Below are positions 23,754 to 34,339 of a DNA stretch of 64,000 nt, in pieces; position 1 is the stretch's first letter, and each line of letters starts with the position of its first letter. The position numbers were made by a program, and so were the translations under genes. Under the pieces are notes generated by a model. It was not told the origin of the DNA. It made no database searches and saw only the letters and a list, made by a program, of their open reading frames with translations. This stretch comes from Favolaschia claudopus (lineage: Eukaryota; Basidiomycota; Agaricomycetes; Agaricales; Mycenaceae): assembly GCA_037176885.1 (NCBI GenBank), contig JAWWNJ010000144.1, positions 186,001 through 250,000 on the forward strand, in the 5' to 3' direction.

Positions 23754-25014
23754 ATGTCGAATTATGGGACAACACGACACCACCCAGCAGCTGCGCCAAA
23801 AGACCGCGGCACCGACTACCATACCACCCTCTTCCGACGTCTGAGCTGGGAGGGAACGATCCCCCTCGAAATTCGCGTCGATCCAAATGAACTCCCCGCA
23901 AATTCGGATCGTGGTCTCGAATGCTATTTCATTCAAGCACCACGCGTCAGCTACCTCCCGCTTCTGCTTCCAGAAATACGTCGCTTCCTAATGGACGTGG
24001 TCTTCGATGAGGTTGCTGCAAAGGGTCTTAAAGAAGAGGAATGGTGGTTTGAGTGCGACGACGGAACTTTGCTCAAGTGGTCAGTCAGTTGAACCAATTT
24101 CGTCAACAGTTCCATCGTTCATCTCTCCATTGCTGCTCAGGCATTGGCCTATTGGTCTTATATACGATAACCATGCAATTTCCTCTACTATTCGGCCTGG
24201 CTCGTCAGCATTGGGGACAATGGCGACACCGTTGCGCCTAATATTACATCTCGCGTCCCCTCCAACCGATAAGTTGCTACTATCGCCAAGCGCAGAAGGC
24301 TGCAAACAGGCATTTATGGGGCAGCTGAAGGAGGCTGATTTCATTCGTTGGGGGAATACCAAGCGAATGACCGGCCTCCGCAAGGTCGATCAGGATGGTC
24401 TATGGGAGGGCATCAAGGACCGTAAGCTCATCTTCTTACTTCGATGAACAGCTATGAAATGCATTCTATAGACAACTTTGATGACTACTGGCGTGTAGCG
24501 TCCAAGGTAACACCCACGACAGGCCCTGGCAATCGCCCACAATCCCCTGGGCCACCTCCGTCCTCTGTTTCGATGCACGGTCGACCTCCATCCGCCGATG
24601 CAGGCCCTCCTGAACGTGATGGCGCATACAACGTCCGCAGTGTGCCTGTTCGAATCTATTTACCCGATGGACCAGTCATCCAAGACCTTGTCCCTCCCAT
24701 ATTGGAGGATGGTAAGCTTTCCCCTTCATGTTAACGAGGACACATAGGATTTAAACTTTTACAGGCACTCCCCATACCCTCGGCAACTTTTTGTCGACCC
24801 ACGTACCTCTGCTCTTCCCTGACTCAGCCGCCAGCTCCCCCTCCTTCCCGAAGTAAACCCAATCCTCAACCACCTTCCGTTCCTGAACTTGCATACCCCC
24901 TTGTTCAAGGCGTCGTGAACTCCCCCTGAAGCTGAAATGGCTTGGTTGGGTGCTTGTCTCGCAGGGGCAGATGGATGGGTCAACGTCTGTGTTGGTATCA
25001 ACAAAAGGCTGTAA
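23754..25014 (+). CDS. ATG5: Autophagy protein Atg5
   Basis: Acceptor of Atg12 conjugation, part of the Atg12-Atg5-Atg16 E3-like complex for Atg8 lipidation. The N-terminal UblA region has TLFRRLSWEGTIPLEIRVDP and RVSYLPLLLPEIRRFL. The middle has the HWPIGLIYD entry and KQAFMGQLKEADFIRWGNTK with MTGLRKVDQDGLWEGI, containing the lysine used for Atg12 linkage. The UblB region has VRIYLPDGPVIQDLVPP, TLGNFLSTHVPLLFPD and AEMAWLGACLAGADGWVNVC. Three introns were traced. In the last exon the frame slips twice by one base, at C5 runs 24837-24841 and 24922-24926. The slips cancel, so the flanking sequence stays coding. Start ATG 23754 precedes a short variable leader. Confidence 0.9.
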
Positions 25015-25445
25015 TTCATGGAATCATCTATCATCCTGGTCTTTTGTGTTTCTTGGTTTGGCGGAGTTGGTCAACTCGACATCACAAATTGAAGCGCTCA
25101 AAAAGATTCTCGCCACAGTTCATCATACAAGACATGCTATCGAAGGCAACATTTATTTACAGGAGTTTCCAACTGGTCTATCAGAGGGGATCCACAGAGT
25201 CTACACAATAAAACCCTCTCGGCGCGAGGTCGGTGCTTGCATGGTATTGCTAAATTCGACTCAATGCCCTGTGAAGCCGTAGGCGAACTTGGCATCCAAT
25301 GTGCGTAGCATACAGGACCATACGTTTCGTGTTCAGACGACGCGTCGTTGTTACATCTTTCAGGCCCTTATATTATCTGAAAACAGGGTGAGGCTAGCAG
25401 ACTGAGGAGATCCCTTCCCTTCACGTACAATTATCCGGATAGACC
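25015..25445. other. Intergenic region between ATG5 and VPS29 ends
   Basis: About 430 bases between two convergent genes. Open frames here are short and not protein-like. It probably contains the two 3' untranslated regions. Confidence 0.5.
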
Positions 25446-26239
25446 TTACCACACACCGCTTGGCTGAGGACTGCTTGGGGTTGGACTACCAATAGGCGGG
25501 GCGTTCCTGGCAGCGGGTGCTTCTTCCTCTTTTCTCCATTCGATTTTCTCTACGCGCACCTCGCCCTCGATGAGTTGGTAGACATACGTGACAACTACAG
25601 GGCCCTGGATATCCATGAGTGCGAAGGAAGGGGTAGGATCACTCGAGCCAGTATTAGAGGGTATTTGAAACCAGCGAAAGGAGAAGACGCGTACCCATTG
25701 AATGCGCCTGTCCATGCACCGGTAGCTGAGCCGGGATTAACAAAGAACTTGTTGTCGTGTTCGCGCGCCTGGAAGCTGCGCAACAGATTAGTTTGAGTTA
25801 CGAGGGTGCACGGTCCAAGCGCGATTTTTACATGTGAGTGTGGCCGGATATGAGTACGTCGACGTCCATTTGGCGTGCAATTGCGCTGAGGGAGTCGTGA
25901 TCGCCTATGGGCACGCTCTGGTGTCCGTGAATGACGCCAATCTTTATCGGACTGTGGACCACGGTGAGGGAGGAGGGGAAGGACGATGCCTAGAGAATAA
26001 TCGGTCGACATTTGGTCGGAATGCGGCAGGCATCTGCAGACCTCATCGTAGTCGCCTTTGACTACATTAACGTCGGGTGAAATGGTGCGGAGGTACTCGT
26101 ATGTTTCCTTGTCGCATACGTTCCCTGTGCATAGAATTTGTTGTATTTTGCCAGGCACCAGGAGTTTCTTAAACTTGGAGGGAAGGTCGTGAGTGCGATG
26201 GGGTATATGGAGATCCCCAATGACGAGGACGAGGACCAT
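25446..26239 (-). CDS. VPS29: Vacuolar protein sorting protein Vps29 (retromer)
   Basis: Subunit of retromer that recycles receptors from endosomes; a metallophosphatase fold that has usually lost catalysis. The N-terminus [20 protein letters not shown], then [31 protein letters not shown] and ISGHTHT are diagnostic. These are followed by [20 protein letters not shown] and [15 protein letters not shown] proline/serine-rich tail of about 30 residues extends beyond the usual end. Four or five short introns split the gene. Divergent from the Psr1-like gene with 118 bases between starts. Confidence 0.95.
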
Positions 26240-26357
26240 GGCAGCAGCGCCGCAGCAAGCGAAAACAGCGGTAAGATCAATTGACTGCCAGTGACATAGT
26301 GTGACGCGTGACTGGGGTACTTACTTGGGCCTTCTTTCTTCATTAGCCTCTTCCTAG

Positions 26358-28111
26358 ATGGCGTCCTCCGCACCTACCCCCACCGACGGTGCCGCTGCAG
26401 CCACCCCGGACATACCCCTCAGGCAGCGCTTGTTTTCTTTGTCGAGAAAAAAGCAGAAGGAACCTCAGGCCGGTGACGAGAAGCCCGCCCAAGATGTAAC
26501 CCATGCCGCCGAAAACTCTGGGAGCACTAGCGGTGCGTTCTGTCTGTCACGCTCTTTATCTCTTACATCTCAATTCTTTTTTCCATGACCACTCAGCGAC
26601 CCTGGCAGGCGAACCATCCACTAGTGCTGGCGACCAAGGGCAGGCCCCAACGGCCGCCCCCGCAGAGCCGCCGTCCGTGTCAGTAGTCCCACCTCAACCG
26701 GATGACAAGGAGCAAGGCTCACTGAATACTACTCTAATCGGTAACCACAAACGGACAATGTTCTATGGTCGCAGAGGCAACAAATCTTCGACCTCTCAGG
26801 CTGCTGTATCTTCCTCCACTTCGCACTCTATTGTGAAGCCTGCCTCAAATCGCGCACGCTCCAAGCCGACTTTCCTGACGCGAGTCGTCTATAAGCTCGT
26901 CCCTTGCGTCCATGACTCGCACGGTATGGCGAAGGATTTGGACGAAGCTTTGGCTCCACAGATGGTGGAGATGCGCCGGTCTGATGCGGGTCCTCAGACA
27001 GCGACATCTGACGCCTCCGCTATCGAAGCCACTGGACTGTCGCTTGCTCCCCCCACTATCCACGTCGATCGCCCGCCGTCCCGCGCAGACTCGGAAATAA
27101 TAGTGCAGCCTCCACAGTTGCTGCCAGAAGAGGAAACCGACGGATTAACGTCTGGCGCCGTCACGCCTCCCGGAGCGACCGGTGGCGAGATCATTGCCCG
27201 AACTCACACCCGGGATTCCTCCGAGGACTCTGACGGAACCAGCTTCACGGACGACGAAGGCGACGAGCGACGTGCTTACGATGAGCATGCCGAGGAACAG
27301 CGGCTTATAAGAAGTGGTGGTTCCGGGATTCCGATCGGTCCGGTATGTCGAGATACCGCTAATTCTTACCAATTTTCCTCATAATCTCTATCCCACAGGA
27401 CGGCAAGCCCAAACCTTTGTTGCCTCCACTTGCTCCAGAACACGCTGGTCGGAAATGCTTAGTGCTTGACCTTGATGAAACTCTTGTTCACAGCAGTTTC
27501 AAGGTCTGTGTTGCATCCTATGGGTATACATGTCGGCTCAAACCCTCTACAGCCCATTCCGCAACCAGACTTTATTGTTCCCGTAGAGATTGAGTATCAC
27601 TGGCATCACTTCCATGTCTTGAAGCGACCTGGTGTAGAGGATTTCTTGAAGAGAATGGGGGAACTATATGAAGTTGTTGTTTTTACCGCCAGTCTGAGCA
27701 AAGTACGCCTTTCGTTCAGATTTCGCGGCGTGGGCCCACTAACTCCCTGCAGTACGCTGACCCAGTGCTTGATAAACTGGACACACATAAAGCGGTTGCT
27801 CATCGGCTGTATAGGGAAAGTTGCTTCAGCCACAAGGGAATCTACGTCAAGGTAAGCGCCAATAGCCCTTCGCGGTTTGTACTCGCATGTGAACATCTTG
27901 CAGGATCTGTCTCAACTAGGCCGGCCCATAGGGGATACAATCATTCTGGATAACTCGCCAGCGTCCTACATTTTTCACCCGAACAATGCCGTCCCGGTGT
28001 CTTCGTGGTTTAATGACCCTCATGACGTGGAGCTCACTGACCTGATACCATTTCTCGCGGACCTTGTCGTCTGTTTCAGACGTCCGCGGTATACTGAATC
28101 TGGCCATATAA
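26358..28111 (+). CDS. PSR1: Psr1/SCP-type FCP1-like phosphatase
   Basis: Haloacid-dehalogenase-fold protein phosphatase of the small CTD-phosphatase group; yeast Psr1 acts at the plasma membrane in the sodium stress response and with Whi2. A long disordered acidic and Ser-rich N-terminal region (about 330 residues) precedes the catalytic domain. That domain has [17 protein letters not shown] (DxDxT motif), [58 protein letters not shown] and the [19 protein letters not shown] segment. Introns are short. The frame slips near 28064-28067: read directly, the protein continues to a stop at 28567-28569 with no recognisable sequence. With one base fewer it ends at 28111 after [12 protein letters not shown], the expected family tail. 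The start at 26358 is the first in-frame ATG. Confidence 0.88.
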
Positions 28112-28696
28112 CTGGTTTTACTCCGCCATCCTCCGCCTCGGAAGGAGGCCTCAGGCACCTCCCCGACGCAGTATATAATCTGCTCGGCGACGTCCTCTCT
28201 CGTTTATCTCCCTGGTGGTATACCCTGTACGACCATACCTTCCTATACCACATGGGCGGTGCCTGCTCGTTGCATCACTTCCCGTCCGGAAATTCGATCT
28301 TCGGAAATCTTACTTGCACATTTCGCACTGTACCTCATCTATGTCGGAACATACACACGACCCCACTCTCCTTTTTATCACTCTTTATTCCACATCTGAC
28401 TGCTTCTAACAACATTTATTGGTCGGGCTTTGCTTTCAATTACCATCTCTCGCTCTGCACTGCACTACTGCATTCCCTCTGCAATCCTACTGTTTGTCTT
28501 GTACCGTACACTACTTGCATCATCACCGAATCTAACTGGACAGCTGCAGCAATATCTAGCCGTGATTGACCTTGGCAGTGGCTCGATGTGTGAGATTCTC
28601 TGAAGATCGTGTGGGAATCCGTGTCACATGATCGCGAATCTGGAGTGTTTTCCTTTGTTGTCGTTCCGTATTCTCCTCTGAATCTCCATCCGTCTG
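28112..28696. other. Intergenic region between PSR1 and PHS1
   Basis: About 585 bases. The open frame continuing from PSR1 as far as 28569 is not protein-like. It probably holds the PSR1 3' end and the PHS1 promoter. Confidence 0.45.
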
Positions 28697-29753
28697 ATGG
28701 CGAACAAAAAAACGAGCAGCGCCGGTGCGTCGAGTACTGCGACGAATGCGAATGCGGCGCCCCCGCCTCCACCGCCGAAGACCGCAAAGCCAAAGCTGGG
28801 TTCGTTCGCCGCCCCATCCTCAATCTTGGCTAAGTTCAATTGACTTTTCCAACCAGGAAACCCGGCATTTGTTAAATACTACCTCTTGGCTTACAATGTT
28901 CTCTCGACGGTCGGCTGGGCGTACATCCTCATTATGACCCTCGTACACCTCTTCGATCTCGACGGGAGATCCTCCAAGCCTATCGCAGTGGTCTCTCCCC
29001 CGTCGACCTTCTCCCGTCTCTTCTCCTCCATCCCGTTTTTCAAAACTCAGACACCGAGCGCCGCAATCACTCTGGAATCACGCTTGCCTACATTCATACG
29101 CCCGGTATACCGGCGTTCCATGTCGACTTATGCCCGCATTGGCGGAACCGTCGCTTTTGTCCAGACGTGCGCTCTTCTAGAGGTTGCCCATACTCTGCTA
29201 GGATGGGTCCGAAGCCCCCTCCAAACCACTGCTATGCAAGTAGCCAGTCGTCTTTGGGCTATTTGGGGCATTGTTCAACAGTTCGACGTCGTGAGTCGCC
29301 TCGTCTTCTCCAGTTCGCCTCTGATCGTTTTCAGGCCCGCACAAATCCATTGTACACATCCTGCGTGCTAGCTTGGTCAATTACGGAGGTCGTGCGCTAC
29401 TCGTTCTATGCCTGCAGTCTTCTGGGGTATGAACCACGGGCGTTGCTCTATCTGCGTTACACCATGTTCTACGTCCTCTATCCTATGGGGGCCAGTTCTG
29501 AGGCATTCCTTGCCTATTCAACTCTTCCCTTGCCCTCGGGGATCCCGCCCTTGAAGGCATTTTGGGGGTGGTCAGCGGCGGAATACGCCCGTGGAGCGCT
29601 GTTTCTTGTGTGGTGGCCTTGTTCGTCGTTTCCCTTGATTCATCGCTATGACAACTAAAATTTTGAGCAGCCTTATATCAATTATACACCCATATGATCG
29701 TTCAGAGGCGCCGAATATTCGGTCGCCCGCAACCCAAGGCAAAAACTAATTAA
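28697..29753 (+). CDS. PHS1: Very-long-chain 3-hydroxyacyl-CoA dehydratase
   Basis: Third step of very-long-chain fatty acid elongation, in the ER membrane. The N-terminus has a Ser/Ala/Pro-rich stretch with six prolines. The family core begins NPAFVKYYLLAYNVLSTVGW. Next come RSMSTYARIGGTVAFVQTCA, ALLEVAHTLLGWVRSPLQTT, WSITEVVRYSFYA and RYTMFYVLYPMGASSE, which holds the probable catalytic Tyr and Glu. It ends with a basic RRRIFGRPQPKAKTN tail suited to ER retention. Introns are at 28800-28856 and 29291-29334, with a third near 29620-29670. The first intron junction gives KLGNPAF and skips an in-frame stop that would follow a read-through. Confidence 0.95.
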
Positions 29754-29890
29754 TGTTAGTTGTACTTTGACTGGAGTTTGTAGCTTATACCCGCGTGTTT
29801 AGTTTATAGTTTAGGTTAAAAAGACTGTATATTTCTTGCTGCTATCTGACTTCTCTCATCGCAACAAGATGTACAAACTACACTTTATTG

Positions 29891-31870
29891 TTAATGCTGG
29901 TTAATGCTGCGCGCAAATCCAACTCGGGCACCCCCGTTTGGCCCTCCCGTATAATCGAACACTGTGTACCCTGTTTGATTATCGTTAGCAAGTGAGTTGC
30001 AGCGAAGCACCCAACGTACAAGACTTGAGAAATTCGTCTCCTGGAGGATATGCAGTTCGTGAGCACAAATGGGCAGAAACATGCACTCTCCACTCACCAA
30101 TAATCGCGACGTCAGGTGGGAAATCGTCGGAAAGAGGCAAGATGCCGCCAACACAGTCCCTGCAAAAAGCCGTCAGGTATGTCAAGGGAAACAAAAAGAT
30201 GAGCTTACAGTGAATCTCGTTCGACCATACCTACGTGCATTGAGAAACATGCAAAAGGAAGGAAACATGGAGAATACCGAGATTAAAGTCTGCCAGATTG
30301 ATTGAAAAGCGATGATTGGAGAACATGAGATCAATCCCAAGCACAGTGGAACACGGGAATGTGTAGAATTCTGGACAAAATTAGCTGTGGATGGTAATGT
30401 CGAAGCAGAATTTACCGAATTCATCTTGGGAAACACGCTTTGAGCCCGGTATCTGTTTCTTCGTCAGCGAGCAGTATTCTACGTACGCGGAGATCGCATA
30501 CTACGGTGTAAAATTCAGAGACGACCGTCCGGGGAAGATAAATGAAGGTGGTGCCAGTGTCGATGATCTTGAGCAGAAAAGTCAGTCAAAGAATGCCGAA
30601 TAACAAAGCGTCACAGACAGCACGCAACCGCGTTGGAAATCGCAAGTCCTGGTCTGTGTTGACCTTGAGAATGAGTGCTTCCATTGAAACGGACCAGTAC
30701 GCCTAATAATCGCGCGTTACGTATCATGCATTAGCTGAGTGAGTGAACATACTTGGGTGAGGACCGGGAGCCATTTCGCAGGTCCAAGCATCTTGAGGGG
30801 GTTCATGCAACCAAAACACATCTCAGAGTCATCATGGCCGTGGTCTGCGGGACGGCGGGCGAAGTGGATTGAAAATAAAGGCGAAACCTGGCCACCGGCG
30901 ATGAGGCTCTCGAAGAATGTCGGTTTCTTTGATTGAGCGATGCTGCCGAAGGCGAGACCCAAAAGCCCTGACAAGAAGGGCAGGTGTCAAAATGGTTGCA
31001 GCGCCCATCTGTAACAAACTAGTGCGTACCATCGTTCGGAAGGTCGTTGAAGTCGCCTGAAGCTTCTGACACAATTCCAAAGGACTGACTTGGGACGGTA
31101 AGCCCTGCGATTGAGACGACATCTTGGACCAGCTTGCCAGAAACGGCTCCAGAGCCCTACAAAAAATTAAGTCGTCGTGCTGAATCCCAGTGGCACCCTA
31201 GGTCTCACATAAGAAACAGTGAACGACTCGTCGGAGTCATTGTACGTGGAGCTCATAGATGGAACAAACTCTCGATTGACACATTCCATACAATCGCTGG
31301 GGAACCACAGGTCGGCACTCCCAGTATCGATGTCGACCGTCAACTCTTGCCCAGGGGTGCCTACTTTCATGGAACTGCGTGCTCGGTTCAGCAATGTGAG
31401 GCTATCTGGTCGCCTGAATTTCCACAAACCCGTAGTACAGCATATCCGTGTTCTCGGATACATAATCTTGGAGAGGTACGGCCTCGCCCTTCTTGGGAGC
31501 CGAAAGGACCGGGGGAATGAAGGGCTCTTCCGCCTCGGTATTGACTATCTCGCCAGGGTCAAAAATGGGACCAAAGCCGATACCGTTGTTGAAGTTCTCG
31601 TCGACGTTGCGGTACTTGTGTACTAGACCTTCGCACTCGTGTATCTGCTTTGGTGGTTAAAAACATGAGATAGACGCGTCGAAACTGACGTACAATCGGT
31701 AGGACGTCGCAGGTTGGCAAAGTGGACGTGTTCACAGGCGGTTTTTGGTGGAAATACCGCTTGATAGGCACGCTGAAGCCTGTGGGCCGGGAAGGGAGAG
31801 GATTGGCGTCGACGTCGGCAATAGTAAGAATTGAGGACACGAAAAGACTGGAAAATAGTGGGGAGAACAT
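29891..31870 (-). CDS. Secreted or vacuolar pepsin-like aspartic protease (A1)
   Basis: The N-terminus MFSPLFSSLFVSSILTIADV is a signal peptide, followed by a propeptide of about 100 residues. The first active site is VDIDTGSADLW preceded by YYGSMKVGTPGQELT. The flap region has SYGSGAVSGKLVQDVVSIAG. LGLAFGSIAQSKKPTFFESL follows, and the second active site is IIDTGTTFIYLP. The C-terminus is VFDYTGGPNGGARVGFARSI. Introns of 45-60 bases interrupt it many times; all joins I traced stay in frame. Both catalytic Asp residues are present, so it should be active. There is no GPI signal or membrane segment at the end, so it is likely soluble. Confidence 0.93.
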
Positions 31871-32156
31871 GGGCGAGAAAGAGATAAGAGGAAACGAGCA
31901 AAAACAGTCAGCTGAACTTGCGCCACCGAACAATGCGGAAAGGGGGATGACACTTCCGCGTCGTTCGATCAAATAAGGTGTACCATTGGACAGATAAACG
32001 TACACCGGCGGGCGCTACAATTCTTCTTAAGTACACATACATTTAAAAAAGATAACCACGACGTATGTGGTTCGTCGACGTGCGTCGAATTCTGGTCATG
32101 AGTTTGGGTTCATGCCGATTGTGACGTTTGCAGTGTTCAATCAAATACAAAAGCGG

Positions 32157-32819
32157 TTAGAAGCGGGAGGCATCGTTCGTGGCGGATCCCGAAATTCCAT
32201 GCAACTCCATGCTATCGTTGCGAGGGTGAGTTGAAGATAACGCGCGGGTGTGTCCACGCGCCGCGGATTGAGTGAGACGAGGCTCACGTATGAGCACGGG
32301 AGCCGTCGTCGGAGATGGTGGTACGGGGAGTTTGAAGTCGGGAAAATAATCGTCAGACGAGTGGCCGACAGGGTGGCCGACATAGACCACTCCCTCATTC
32401 TTGGCCTCTGTGTCGCGCCACAATCCGTTGGCGCGATTTCTCCAGTGGGTTGTGGAACGTTTCCTCCGAAAACGTAGGAATACAAGGGCAGCAATAGCGG
32501 CCACGAGGACGGCCAAACCGCCGACTACACCGCCTGCAATCTTTCCTTTGTTTGACTGGGTGCTAGCTGACGCGTTGGCGGTCGGAATAGTGGCGCTCTC
32601 CGTTGCCCATGACAAGAATGGGCCCGGGTCGTAGCTGAGGGAATGCTGGGAGATAGAGGGACTTGGGACCTGACTGACTCCATTGACAGAGACAGGACTT
32701 GGGGGGACAGTCTGGCTCAAGCTGTTGACGGACAGAGCATCCGTCTGAGCATTGACTACAGCGCAGAGGGAGAAGCAAAGGAATATGGAGAAGGCGCTTC
32801 GGGTTGCCATGAAAGGCAT
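32157..32819 (-). CDS. Small single-pass membrane protein with Ser-rich ectodomain
   Basis: No named family is recognised. An intronless open frame of 220 residues. A signal peptide MATRSAFSIFLCFSLCAVVNA (the fourth codon is an alternative start) is followed by a Ser/Pro-rich ectodomain of about 75 residues, likely O-glycosylated. Next is a Gly-rich membrane helix GGVVGGLAVLVAAIAALVFL, then a basic stop-transfer RFRRKR. The cytosolic tail is about 85 residues with PPSP and Arg/Ser-rich segments. The architecture resembles Mid2/WSC-like cell-wall stress sensors, but no WSC cysteine domain is seen. It is divergent from the GH16 gene, with 133 bases between starts. Confidence 0.75.
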   Translation of the reverse strand: MPFMATRSAFSIFLCFSLCAVVNAQTDALSVNSLSQTVPPSPVSVNGVSQVPSPSISQHSLSYDPGPFLSWATESATIPTANASASTQSNKGKIAGGVVGGLAVLVAAIAALVFLRFRRKRSTTHWRNRANGLWRDTEAKNEGVVYVGHPVGHSSDDYFPDFKLPVPPSPTTAPVLIREPRLTQSAARGHTRALSSTHPRNDSMELHGISGSATNDASRF

Positions 32820-32952
32820 ATTGGGTGGTAAGTATTACTGGCAAAAGGAAGAGATTGTCCCCATCAATGACCGCATTGATCGAACCGTTTTCAACCTACT
32901 TACCAAATTCGGACATTGTCACGCTCTACGTCCACACGCGCCTACCGCTGAG

Positions 32953-34268
32953 ATGCAGTCCATCCGCCTTTCCTTCTCAACCGCGATGTTCACTCTCGCT
33001 CTTTTGCTTTGTCTTCCTGTGATAGCCTTGGCAGCTACATCCTATTCTATTCAAGACACCTACATCGGTCATGACTTTTTGGACACTTGGAAGTGGGAAA
33101 CAGCGAACGACCCCACTCACGGCAGAACAGACTACGTTGACAAGAAAACCGCCATCTCCTCGAATCTTTCCGTTGGTTTGTGTATCCGACTTGCCTCTGA
33201 ATTCTTACCTGAGCGGGATGCGATAGCGTCCGAAAGATCTTTTCTCATGCGCGCCGATAGCGTTAACATGGTTCCTCCCGGCCAACGCGGTAGAAAGAGC
33301 GTTAGGATATCGTCTCCCGGCGCCTACGGCGATTCCGTCCTGGTTCTCGATCTATGGCACATGCCCACCGGGTGCGCCACTTGGCCCGCATTGTACGCCC
33401 AAACGGCCCTTGACCGGCTCTCGCTGAGACTCATTCCATTGCCAGTTGGACCCTTTCGAAGAATGGACCTTGGCCGCATGGTGGAGAAACCGACGTGATT
33501 GAAGTGATCTCTCTCCCCGTATGTTATGTTGGGATCGCGCCTAATGTTCAAGTTGTCAGGGCGTGAACAACAACATTAATAACCTAGCATCGTTGCATAC
33601 GACGGGAAATTGCACCATGCCTCAGACACGAGAACAGCACGGGTCAGTACCTTTTGTTCGGCAGTCACTTCGGTCCAATATCCTCCAGACACACTGTTTC
33701 TACGCAGTGCGACACTCGGTTCAACTACAACCAAGGGTGCGGCGTTTCATTCACTAAACCAAATTCGTACGGCCAACCTTTCAACGCTAATGGCGGTGGT
33801 TGGTATGCTATGAGCCGTGGAGATCGCGGGATTTTCATCTGGTTTTGGTCTCGGGATGACCCCTCAGTGCCCATCGAAGTTTCGCAAGGCGTTAGTACTG
33901 TCAACCCGAATCCGGATCTATGGGGTAAACCGGACGCTGCATTTCCAACTGACAGCTGCGACTATCAATCCCATTTCGACGCGCACAATATCGTCTTTGA
34001 CCTCACCTTTTGTGTAAATCATCGACCGAGTTCTCTTTCGCCGATGCCGCTGACATTCTCCCAAGGGTGACTGGGCTGGTTCAGCATATGGTTCCTCTGG
34101 CTGTCCCGGAAACTGTATAGATTGTAAGAATTCATAGTTCTTCCAATTCGTTGTGGCTAAAATCAGCTGGCAGTCGTAGACAACAACCCTCGTGCGTTCG
34201 ACGAAGCGTACTGGGAGATATCTTCGCTCCGCATATATACCCCAAATGACAATACCAACCTTCTCTAG
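32953..34268 (+). CDS. GH16 endo-beta-glucanase (laminarinase-like)
   Basis: Secreted glycoside hydrolase acting on beta-1,3(1,4)-glucans of the cell wall or of plant material. The signal peptide is MQSIRLSFSTAMFTLALLLC followed by LPVIALA. Domain blocks are YIGHDFLDTWKWETANDPTH, TAISSNLSVASERSFLMRAD, VLDLWHMPTGCATWPAFWTL, the catalytic GGETDVIEGVNNN (ExDxxE), CDTRFNYNQGCGV, GGGWYAMSRGDRGIFIWFW and the closing YWEISSLRIYTP. Six introns; all joins stay in phase, and the catalytic motif is itself split by an intron between VIE and GVNNN. Basidiomycete genomes carry many GH16 paralogues, so the natural substrate is not certain. It ends 71 bases from the convergent RRP3 gene. Confidence 0.93.
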
Positions 34269-34339
34269 AGTATTTTCAGGTTCTGCAGCATGTATCCAGT
34301 AGAATGTATCCCTCGAATTGGTGAGAAGGACGGCCGGAG

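Noticed and set aside
28112..28569. Long C-terminal extension of the Psr1-like protein
   Set aside because: Lies behind a one-base slip; the neighbouring frame gives the known family ending, while this frame has no protein character.
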